Source: Brassica napus (taxonomy: Eukaryota; Streptophyta; Magnoliopsida; Brassicales; Brassicaceae). Taken from it: DNA of 64,000 bases. The stretch's first letter is position 1; every line of letters begins with the position of its first letter. This document shows, piece by piece, positions 1 to 11,400 of this stretch. The stretch spans positions 1 through 64,000 of the forward strand of contig NW_026015192.1 in NCBI RefSeq assembly GCF_020379485.1, written 5' to 3'. Made by a program: the position numbers and the translations under genes. The notes beneath the pieces are model-generated. The model did not search any database and was not told the DNA's origin. It worked only from the letters and a program-made list of their open reading frames with translations.

Positions 1-3000
1 TGTGGATACATAAAGTGGTGGAGAGAATCACCAGGAAGTTGAATAAATCTCATAGGAGTTGGCATGAAAAGTTATCCTCACTTTTTCAATCAGGTCAATT
101 CCAGTTTCCCTCCCTTTGGGAATAGCACAGCTTCTTCGTCGTTCCAATCAAACCAGGATGAATCACTTTGTGAAAAGCTTGATTTGGATACATAAAGTGG
201 TGGAGAACACACCAGGAAGTTGAATAAATCTCATAGGAGTTGGCATGAAGAAATTATCCCACTTTCAAATCAGGTGATTCCAGTTTCCAGTTTGGAATAG
301 CACAGCTTCTTTTTCGTCGTTTCCAAACATACAGATGAATCAATTTGGTAGAGAGCTGTTTATTTTGGATACAAAAAGTGGTGGAGAATCACCAGGAAGA
401 TTGAATAATCTCCTAGGAGTTTGGCATGAAGAAGTTATCCCACTTTCAAATCAGGTGATTCCAGTTTCCCAGTTTGGGGATAGCACAGCTTCTTCGTCGT
501 TCCAATCAAACCAGGATGAATCACTTTGTAAGAAGCTTGATTTGGATACATAAGTGTGGAGAATCACCAGGAAGTTGAATAAATCTCATAGGAGTGGGCA
601 TGAAATAGTTATCCCACTTCAATCAGGTTGAGTCCAGTTTCCGTTTGGGAATAGCACAGCTTCGTCGTTCATTAATCAAACCAGGATGAATCACTTTGTG
701 AAGCTTGATTTGGATACATAAAGTGGTGGAGAATCACCAGGAAGTTGAATAAATCTCATAGGAGTTGGCATGAAGAAGTTATCCCACTTTCAATCAGGTG
801 ATTCCAGTTCCCAGTTTGGAATAGCACAGCTTCTTCGTCGTTCCAATCAAACCAGATGAATCACTTTGTGAAAGCTTGATTTGGAACATAAAGTGGTGGA
901 GAATCACCAGGAAGTTGAATAAATCTCATAGGAGTTGGCATGAAGAAGTTATTATCCCACTTTCAAATCAGGTGATTCCCATTTTGTTTCCCAGTTTGGG
1001 ATAGCACAGCTTCTTCGTCGTTCCAATCAAACCAGGATGAATCACTTTGTGAGAAGCGTGATTTGGATACATAAAGTGTGTGGAGAATCACCAGGAAGTT
1101 GAATAAATCTCATAGGAGTTGGCATGAAGAAGTTATCCCACTTTCAAATCAGGTGATTCCAGTTCCCAGTTTGGGAGGATAAGCTTCAGCTTCTTCGTCG
1201 TTCCAATCAAACCAGGATGAATCACTTTTTGTGAAGCTTGATTTGGATACATAAAGTGGTGGAGAATCACCAGGAGTTGAATAAATCTCATAGGAGTTGG
1301 CATGAGAAGTTATCCCACTTTCAAATCAGGTGATTCCAGTTTCCCAGTTGGGAATAGCACAGCTTCTTCGTCGTTCCCATTCCAATCAAACCAGGATGAA
1401 TCACTTTGTAAGAAGCTTGATTTGGATACATAATGTTGTGGAGAATCACCAGGAAGTTGAATAAATCTCATAGGAGTTGGGATGAAGAAGTATCCCACTT
1501 TCAAATCAGGTGAGTCCAGTTTCCCCTTCCCAGTTTGGGAATAGCACAGCTTCTTCTTCGTCGTCGTTCCAATCAAACCAGGATGAATCACTTTGTAGAA
1601 GCTTATTTGGATACATAAAGTGGTGGAGAATCACCAGGAAGTTGAATAAATCTCATAGGAGTTGGCATGAAGAAGTTATCCCACTTTCAAATCAGGTGAT
1701 TCCAGTTTCCCAGTTTGGAAATAGCACAGCTTCTTCGTCGTTCCAATCAAACCAGGATGAATCACTTTGTAAAAAGCTTGATTTGGATACATAAATGGTG
1801 GAGAATCACCAGGAGTTGAATAAATCTCATAGGAGTTGGGATGAAGAAGTTATCCCACTTTCAAATCAGGTGATTCCAGTTTCCCAGTTTGGGAATAGCA
1901 CAGCTTCTCTCGTTTCAATCAAACCAGGATGAATCACTTGTAAAAAGCTTGATTTGGATACATAAAGTTGGGAGAATCACCAGGAAGTTGAATAAATCTC
2001 ATAGGAGTTGGCATGAAGAAGTTATCCCACTTTCAAATCAGGTGATTCCAGTTTCCCAGTTTGGGAATAGCACAGCTTCTTCGTCGTTCCAATCAACCAG
2101 GATGAATCACTTTGTAAGAAGCTTGATTTGGATACATAAAGTGGTGGAGAATCACCAGGAAGTTGAATAAATCTCATAGGAGTTGGCATGAAGAAGTTAT
2201 CCCACTTTCAAATCAGGTGATTCCAGTTTCCCAGTTTGGGAATAGCACTTCTTCTTCGTCGTTCCATCAAACCAGGATGAATCACTTTGTAAGAAGCTTG
2301 ATTTGGATACATAAAGTGGTGGAGAATCACCAGGAAGTTGAATAAATCTCATAGGAGTTGGGCATGAAGAAGTTATCCCACTTTCAAATCAGGTGATTCC
2401 AGTTTCCCAGTTTGGGAATAGCACAGCTTCTTCGTCGTTCCAATCAAACCAGGATGAATCACTTTGTGAGAAAGCTTGATTTGGATACATAAAGTGGTGG
2501 AGAATCACCAGGAAGTTGAATAAATCTCATAGGAGTTGGCATGAAGAAGTTATCCCACTTTCAAATCAGGTGATTCCAGTTTCCCAGTTTGGGAATAGCA
2601 CAGCTTCTTCGTCGTTCCAATCAAACCAGGATGAATCACTTTGTGAAAGCTTGATTTGGATACATAAAGTGGTGGAGAATCACCAGGAAGTTGAATAAAT
2701 CTCATAGGAGTTGGCATGAAGAAGTTATCCCACTTTCAAATCAGGTGATTCCAGTTTCCCAGTTTGGGAATAGCACAGCTTCTTCGTCGTTCCAATCAAA
2801 CCAGGATGAATCACTTTGTAGAAGCTTGATTTGGATACATAATGGTGGAGAATCACCAGGAAGTTGAATAAATCTCATAGGAGTTGGCATGAAGAAGTTA
2901 TCCCACTTTCAAATCAGGTGATTCCAGTTTCCCAGTTTGGGAATAGCACAGCTTCTTCGTCGTTCCAAACAAACCAGGATGAATCACTTTGTGAAAAGCT

Positions 3001-6000
3001 TGATTTGGATACATAAGTGGTGGAGAATCACCAGGAAGTTGAATAAATCTCATAGGAGTTGGCAATGAAGAAGTTATCCCACTTTCAAATCAGGTGATTC
3101 CAGTTTCCCAGTTTGGGAATAGCACAGCTTTCTTCGTCGTTCCAATCAAACCAGGATGAATCACTTTGTGAGAAGCTTGATTTGGATACATAAAGTGGTG
3201 GAGAATCACCAGGAAGTTGAATAAATCTCATAGGAGTTGGCATGAAGAAGTTATCCCACTTTCAAATCAGGTGATTCCAGTTTCCCAGTTGGGAATAGCA
3301 CAGCTTCTTCGTCGTTCCAATCAAACCAGGATGAATCACTTTGTAAGAAGCTTGATTTGGATACATAAAGTGGTGGAGAATCACCAGGAAGTTGAATAAA
3401 TCTCATAGGAGTTGGCATGAAGAAGTTATCCCACTTTCAAATCAGGTGATTCCAGTTTCCCAGTTTGGGAATAGCACAGCTTCTTCGTCGTTCCATCAAA
3501 CCAGGATGAATCACTTTGTGAAAAGCTTGATTTGGATACATAAAGTGGTGGAGAATCACCAGGAAGTTGAATAAATCTCATAGGAGTTGGCATGAAGAAG
3601 TTATCCCACTTTCAAATCAGGTGATTCCAGTTTCCCAGTTTGGGAATAGCACAGCTTCTTCGTCGTTCCAATCAACCAGGATGAATCACTTTGTGAAAGC
3701 TTGATTTGGATACATAAAGTGGTGGAGAATCACCAGGAAGTTGAATAAATCTCATAGGAGTTGGCATGAAGAAGTTATCCCACTTTCAAATCAGGTGATT
3801 CCAGTTTCCCAGTTTGGGAATAGCACAGCTTCTTCGTCGTTCCAATCAAACCAGGATGAATCTCTTTGTAAGAAGCTTGATTTGGATACATAAAGTGGTG
3901 GAGAATCACCAGGAAGTTGAATAAATCTCATAGGAGTTGGCATGAAGAGTTATCCCACTTTCAAATCAGGTGATTCCAGTTTCCAGTTTGGGAATAGCAC
4001 AGCTTCTTCGTCGTTCCAAAAAACCAGGATGAATCACTTTGTGAAAAGCTTGATTTGGATACATAAGTGGTGGAGAATCACCAGGAAGTTGAATAAATCT
4101 ATAGGAGTTGGCATGAAGAAGTTATCCCACTTTCAAATCAGGTGAGTCCAGTTTTCTTCGTCGTCGTTACAATCAAACCAGGATGAATCACTTTGTGAAA
4201 AGCTTGATTTGGATACATAAAGTGGTGGAGAATCACCAGGAAGTTGAATAAATCTCATAGGAGTTGGGATGAAGAAGTTATCCCACTTTCAAATCAGGTA
4301 ATTCCAGTTTCCCAGTTTGGGAATAGCATATCTTCTTCGTCGTTCTAATCAAACCAGGATGAATCACTTTGTAAGAAGCTTGATTTGGATACATAAAGTG
4401 GTGGAGAATCACCAGGAAGTTGAATAAATCTCATAGGAGTTGGCATGAAGAAGTTATCCCACTTTCAAATCAGGTGATTCCAGTTTCCCTATTTGGGAAT
4501 AGCACAGCTTCTTCGTCGTTCCAATCAAACCAGGATGAATCACTTTGTGAAAAGCTTGATTTGGATACATAAAGTGGTGGAGAATCACCAAGAAGTTGAA
4601 TAAATCTCATAGGAGTTGGCATGAAGAAGTTATCCCACTTTCAAATCAGGTGATTCCAGTTTCCCAGTTTGGGAATAGCACAGCTTCTTCGTCGTTCCAA
4701 TCAAACCAGGATGAATCACTTTGTAAGAAGCTTGATTTGGATACATAATTTTGTCGAGAATCACCAGGAAGTTGAATAAATCTCATAGGAGTTGGCAAGA
4801 AGAAGTTATCCCACTTTCAAATCAGGTGATTCCAGTTTCCCAGTTTGGGAATAGCACAGCTTCTTCGTCGTTCCAATCAAACCAGGATGAATCACTTTGT
4901 GAGAAGCTTTATTTGGATACATAAAGTGGTGGAGAATCACCAGGAAGTTGAATAAATCTCATAGGAGTTGGCATGAAGAAGTTATCCCACTTTCAAATCA
5001 GGTGTCCAGTTTCCCGTTTCCCAGTTTGGGAATAGCACAGCTTCTTCGTCGTTCCAATCAAACCAGGATGAATCACTTTGTAAGAAGCTTGATTTGGATA
5101 CATAAAGTTGTGGAGAATCACCAGGAAGTTGAATAAATCTCATAGGAGTTGGGATGAAGAAATTATCCCACTTTCAAATCAGGTGAGTCCAGTTTCCCCG
5201 TTTGGGAATATCACAGCTTCTTCGTCGTTCCAACAAACCAGGATGAATCACTTTGTGAGAAGCTTTATTTGGATACATAAAGTGGTGGAGAATCACCAGG
5301 AAGTTGAATAAATCTCATAGGAGTTGGCATGAAGAAGTTATCCCACTTTCAAATCAGGTGATTCCAGTTTCCCAGTTTGGACAATAGCACAGCTTCTTCG
5401 TCGTTCCAATCAAAACCAGGATGAATCACTTTGTGAAAAGCTTGATTTGGATACATAAATGGTGGAAATCACCAGGAAGTTGAATAAATCTCATAGGAGT
5501 TGGGATGAAGAAGTTATCCCACTTTCAAATCAGGTGATTCCAGTTTCCCAGTTTGGGAATAGCACAGCTTCTTCGTCGTTCCAATCAAACCAGGATGAAT
5601 CACTTTGTAAGAAGCTTGATTTGGATACATAATGTGGTGGAGAATCACCAGGAAGTTGAATAAATCTCATAGGAGTTGGCAAGAAGAAGTTATCCCACTT
5701 TCAAATCAGGTGATTCCAGTTTTCCAGTTTGGGAATAGCACAGCTTCTTCGTCGTTCTAATCAAACCAGGATGAATCACTTTGTAAGAAGCTTGATTTGG
5801 ATACATAAAGTGGTGGAGAATCACCAGGAAGTTGAATAAATCTCATAGGAGTTGGCATGAAGAAGTTATCCCACTTTCAAATCAGGTGATTCCAGTTTCC
5901 CAGTTTGGGAATAGCACAGCTTCTTCGTCGTTCCAATCAAACCAGGATGAATCACTTTGTAAGATTGATTTGGATACATAAAGTGGTGGAGTTGAATAAA

Positions 6001-7513
6001 TCTCATAGGAGTTGGATGAAGAAGTTATCCCACTTTCAAATCAGGTAGTCCAGTTCCCAGTTTGGGAATAGCACAGCTTCTTCGTCGTTCCAATCAAACA
6101 GGATGAACATTTTGTGAAAAGCTTGATTTGGATACATAAAGTGGTGGAGAATCACCAGGAAGTTGAATAAATCTCATAGGAGTTGGCATGAAGAAATTAT
6201 CCCACTTTCAAATCAGGTGATTCCAGTTTCCCAGTTTGGGAATAGCACAGCTTCTTCGTCGTTCCAAACAAACCAGGATGAATCACTTTGTGAGAAGCTT
6301 GATTTGGATACATAAAATGGTGGAGAATCACCAGGAAGTTGAATAAATCTCATAGGAGTTGGCATGAAGAAGTTATCCCACTTTCAAATCAGGTGATTCC
6401 AGTTTCCCAGTTTGGGAATAGCACAGCTTCTCGTCGTTCCAATCAAACCAGGATGAATCACTTTGTGAAAAGCTTGATTTGGATACATAAAGTGGTGGAG
6501 AATCACCAGGAATTGAATAAATCTCATAGGAGTTGGCATGAAGAAGTTATCCCACTTTCAAATCAGGTGATTCCAGTTTCCCAGTTTGGGAATAGCACAG
6601 CTTCTTCGTCGTTCCAATCAAACCAGGATGAATCACTTTGTAAGAAGCTGATTTGGATACATAAAGTGGTGGAGAATCACCAGGAAGTTGAATAAATCTC
6701 ATAGGAGTTGGCAAAGAAGTTATCCCACTTTCAAATCAGGTTATTCCAGTTTCCCAGTTTGGGAATAGCACAGCTTCTTCTTCGTCGTTCCAATCAAACC
6801 AGGATGAATCACTTTGTGAGAAGCTTGATTTGGATACATAAAGTGGTGGAGAATCACCAGGAAGTTGAATAAATCTCATAGGAGTTGGGATGAAGATTTA
6901 TCCCACTTTCAAATCAGGTTATTCCAGTTTCCCAGTTTGGGAATAGCACAGCTTCTTCGTCGTTCCAATCAAACCAGGATGAATCACTTTGTGAGAAGCT
7001 TGATTTGGATACATAAAGTGGTGGAGAATCACCAGGAAGTTTAATAAATCTCATAGGAGTTGGGATGAAGAAGTTATCCCACTTTCAAATCAGGTGATTC
7101 CAGTTTCCCAGTTTGGGAATAGCATAGCTTCTTCGTCGTTCTAATCAAACCAGGATGAATCACTTTGTAAGAAGCTTGATTTGGATACATAAAGTGGTGG
7201 AGAATCACCAGGAAGTTGAATAAATCTCATAGGAGTTGGCATGAAGAAGTTATCCCACTTTCAAATCAGGTGATTCCAGTTTCCCAGTTTGGGAATAGCA
7301 CAGCTTCTTCTTCGTTTCCAATCAAACCAGGATGAATCACTTTGTGAGAAGCTTGATTTGGATACATAAAGTGGTGGAGAATCACCAGGAAGTTGAATAA
7401 ATCTCATAGGAGTTGGCATGAAGAAGTTATCCCACTTTCAAATCAGGTGATTCCAGTTTCCCAGTTTGGGAATAGCACAGCTTCTTCGTCGTTCCAATCA
7501 AACCAGGATGAAT
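1..7513 (+). repeat. 176-bp centromeric satellite array (left block)
   Basis: Head-to-tail monomers of 176 bp, about 43 copies, each normally with one AAGCTT and the landmarks GATTTGGATACATAAAGTGG, AATAAATCTCATAGGAGTTG and GGGAATAGCACAGCTTCTTC. The unit matches the Brassica CentBr/HindIII centromeric satellite as remembered. The first 1.5-4 kb is rich in 1-3 nt insertions and deletions, often in short runs. Later monomers are cleaner. The short open frames here are by-products of the repeat: 176 is not a multiple of 3, so the frame rotates from monomer to monomer. No gene is seen. The block continues beyond the left edge of the window. Confidence 0.96.
7509..7513. repeat. Target-site duplication of the solo LTR
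   Basis: TGAAT at 7509-7513 recurs at 8435-8439 directly after the LTR. The uninterrupted satellite reads CCAGGATGAATCACTTTG, so this 5-bp duplication marks a clean insertion into one monomer. Confidence 0.93.
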
Positions 7514-8434
7514 TGTTGAACTGAAGAGAAGATGGAGCTTGTACAATAATAGGGCAAGCTCTAGAAGATGTCAAGAAGAGTTCAATCAATCTTCAAAAGT
7601 GTTCTGAAGTAGTTATGTGAGTTTAATCAGGGAAAGACTTAGACTGATCATGTGAAGTTTGGGAGGAGTTAGAGAGAAGATGGAAGTATGGTGCAAAGAT
7701 AGGGCCAGTACGGCCATGGTACGGCCTAGGGGATCCAAGAAGTGTATGGGTCAATCATAAAGATGTTTGGATGAAGGTGCAGATTAGGGCGAGTGTACGG
7801 ACCTCAAGGCCGTACAAGAGACCGTACATCCAATCCGGTTTGGCCATCACCCGGATTAGCCTTGCTCAGAGTTGTGCAATGTGTGGGCGCGGTTTAAGGT
7901 TCCATTGGACCGTGGAGTGTGAGAGGCAGGAGAATATACCAAAGGGATAAGAGTGAGCTGTATGTTGCAAGCTGGAAAGGTAAAGGTGCTTTACCTTTAC
8001 AGCAAGACCAATCTCTTCCTTCATTCAAATGAAGCAATCTGAGCTCTCCATTCAATCAAAAGTCGCCAGCTATCACCAGAACATCAAAGACCACTCTTTC
8101 TCTCATCCTAGCCATTCATCTATCTTGTATTCTTGCCCTTAGGATTTAGGTTAAGTCTTTGTGACATGTAAAGGCTTATAAAAGCCTCTTGTATGCGATT
8201 TGATTAAGTAAGTGAGTTAGGGGGGAAACCCTTCTCCTTCATGTTCTATGAAAGTCTGTTCTTGATACTAAGTCTCTAATCTATTCTCTAAGTCTCTCAG
8301 TCTCTTTAATCTTGTTACCTAGTCTCTCTCATACTCTAAATCTCTCCCCATACTCCTAAGTCTCAAATCTGTTCACATAAACTCTCCTAAACACTTTCTT
8401 ACACACACCTTGAGTGAATCCTTATAAAATCTCA
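7514..8434 (+). mobile_element. Solo LTR of an N-family retrotransposon
   Basis: This 921-bp insertion begins TGTTGAACTGAAGAGAAGAT and ends AAATCTCA, and is flanked by perfect 5-bp duplications. Its start matches the reverse complement of the LTR at 29242-30202, including a downstream GGGCAAGCT block, so it belongs to the same family as element N. It carries GTACGG/CCGTAC repeats near 7706-7730 and 7793-7830. There is no internal region, primer site or open frame. The simplest origin is recombination between the two LTRs of a full element, deleting the interior. LTR structure and target duplication are seen directly; the recombination is inferred. Confidence 0.9.
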
Positions 8435-11400
8435 TGAATCACTTTGTAAGAAGCTTGATTTAGATACATAATTTTGTCGAGAATCACCAGGAAGTTGAAT
8501 AAATCTCATAGGAGTTGGCAAGAAGAAGTTATCCCACTTTCAAATCAGGTGATTCCAGTTTCCCAGTTTGGGAATAGCACAGCTTCTTCGTCGTTCCAAT
8601 CAAACCAGGATGAATCACTTTGTGAGAAGCTTGATTTGGACACATAAAGTGGTGGAGAATCACCAGGAAGTTGAATAAATCTCATAGGAGTTGGCATGAA
8701 GAAGTTATCCCACTTTCAATCAGGTGATTCCAGTTTCCCAGTTTGGGAATAGCACAGCTTCTTCGTCGTTCCAATCAAACCAGGATGAATCACTTTGTAA
8801 GAAGCTTGATTTGGATACATAAAGTGGTGGAGAATCACCAGGAAGTTGAATAAATCTCATAGGAGTTGGCATGAAGAAGTTATCCCACTTTCAAATCAGG
8901 TGATTCCAGTTTCCCAGTTTGGGAATAGCACAGCTTCTTCGTCGTTCCAATCAAACCAGGATGAATCACTTTGTCAGAAGCTTGATTTGGATACATAAAG
9001 TGGTGGAGAATCACCAGGAAGTTGAATAAATCTCATAGGAGTTGGGATGAAGAAGTTATCCCACTTTCAAATCAGGTGATTCCAGTTTCCCAGTTTGGGA
9101 ATAGCACAGCTTCTTCGTCGTTCCAATCAAACCAGGATGAATCACTTTGTGAGAAGCTTGATTTGGATACATAAAGTGGTGGAGAATCACCAGGAAGTTG
9201 AATAAATCTCATAGGAGTTGGCATGAAGAAGTTATCCCACTTTCAAATCAGGTGATTCCAGTTTCCAGTTTGGAATAGCACAGCTTCTTCGTCGTTCCAA
9301 TCAAACCAGGATGAATCACTTTGTGAAAAGCTTGATTTGGATACATAAAGTGGTGGAGAATCACCAGGAAGTTGAATAAATCTCATAGGAGTTGGGATGA
9401 AGAAGTTATCCCACTTTCAAATCAGGTGATTCCAGTTTCCCAGTTTGGGAATAGCACAGCTTCTTCGTCGTTCCAATCAAACCAGGATGAATCACTTTGT
9501 AAGAAGCTTGATTTGGATACATAAAGTGGTGGAGAATCACCAGGAAGTTGAATAAATCTCATAGGAGTTGGCATGAAGAAGTTATCCCACTTTCAAATCA
9601 GGTGATTCCAGTTTCCCAGTTTGGGAATAGCACAGCTTCTTCGTCGTTCCAATCAAACCAGGATGAATCACTTTGTGAGAAGCTTGATTTGGATACATAA
9701 AGTGGTGGAGAATCACCAGGAAGTTGAATAAATCTCATAGGAGTTGGCATGAAGAAGTTATCCCACTTTCAAATCAGGTGATTCCAGTTTCCCAGTTTGG
9801 GAATAGCACAGCTTCTTCGTCGTTCCAATCAAACCAGGATGAATCACTTTGTGAAAAAGCTTGATTTGGATACATAAAGTGGTGGAGAATCACCAGGAAG
9901 TTGAATAAATCTCATAGGAGTTGGGATGAAGAAGTTATCCCACTTTCAAATCAGGTGATTCCAGTTTCCCAGTTTGGGAATAGCACAGCTTCTTCGTCGT
10001 TCCAATCAAACCAGGATGAATCACTTTGTAAGAAGCTTGATTTGGATACATAAAGTGGTGGAGAATCACCAGGAAGTTGAATAAATCTCATAGGAGTTGG
10101 CATGAAGAAGTTATCCCACTTTCAAATCAGGTGATTCCAGTTTCCCAGTTTGGGAATAGCACAGCTTCTTCGTCGTTCCAATCAAACCAGGATGAATCAC
10201 TTTGTGAAAAGCTTGATTTGGATACATAAAGTGGTGGAGAATCACCAGGAAGTTGAATAAATCTCATAGGAGTTGGCATGAAGAAGTTATCCCACTTTCA
10301 AATCAGGTGATTCCAGTTTCCCAGTTTGGGAATAGCACAGCTTCTTCGTCGTTCCAATCAAACCAGGATGAATCACTTTGTGAAAAGCTTGATTTGGATA
10401 CATAAAGTGGTGGAGAATCACCAGGAAGTTGAATAAATCTCATAGGAGTTGGCATGAAGAAGTTATCCCACTTTCAAATCAGGTGATTCCAGTTTCCCAG
10501 TTTGGGAATAGCACAGCTTCTTCGTCGTTCCAATCAAACCAGGATGAATCACTTTGTGAAAAGCTTGATTTGGATACATAAAGTGGTGGAGAATCACCAG
10601 GAAGTTGAATAAATCTCATAGGAGTTGGGATGAAGAAGTTATCCCACTTTCAAATCAGGTGATTCCAGTTTCCCAGTTTGGGAATAGCACAGCTTCTTCG
10701 TCGTTCCAATCAAACCAGGATGAATCACTTTGTAAGAAGCTTGATTTGGATACATAAAGTGGTGGAGAATCACCAGGAAGTTGAATAAATCTCATAGGAG
10801 TTGGCATGAAGAAGTTATCCCACTTTCAAATCAGGTGATTCCAGTTTCCCAGTTTGGGAATAGCACAGCTTCTTCGTCGTTCCAATCAAACCAGGATGAA
10901 TCACTTTGTGAGAAGCTTGATTTGGATACATAAAGTGGTGGAGAATCACCAGGAAGTTGAATAAATCTCATAGGAGTTGGCATGAAGAAGTTATCCCACT
11001 TTCAAATCAGGTGATTCCAGTTTCCCAGTTTGGGAATAGCACAGCTTCTTCGTCGTTCCAATCAAACCAGGATGAATCACTTTGTGAAAAGCTTGATTTG
11101 GATACATAAAGTGGTGGAGAATCACCAGGAAGTTTGAATAAATCTCATAGGGTTGGCATGAAGAAGTTATCCCACTTTCAAATCAGGTGATTCCAGTTTC
11201 CCAGTTTGGGAATAGCACAGCTTCTTCGTCGTTCCAATCAAACCAGGATGAATCACTTTGTAAGAAGCTGATTTGGATACATAAAGTTGTGGAGAATCAC
11301 CAGGAAGTTGAATAAATCTCATAGGAGTTGGCATGAAGAAGTTATCCCACTTTCAAATCAGGTGATTCCAGTTTCCCAGTTTGGGAATAGCACAGCTTCT

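Noticed and set aside
6339..6695. Open frames of 60-118 codons in the satellite (shared peptide MNKSHRSWHEEVIPLSNQV)
   Set aside because: They recur with every monomer, change frame because 176 is not a multiple of 3, often begin at non-ATG codons, and lengthen only where indels occur. They are satellite by-products, not genes.
7514..8434. A gene or host promoter within the left satellite insertion
   Set aside because: No open frame; TG...CA ends, target duplication and similarity to the N LTR identify it as a solo LTR.
10156..10180. CENP-B-box-like motif around CTTCTTCGTCGTTCCAATC
   Set aside because: Only TTCG matches; the conserved A and CGGG positions of the box are absent.
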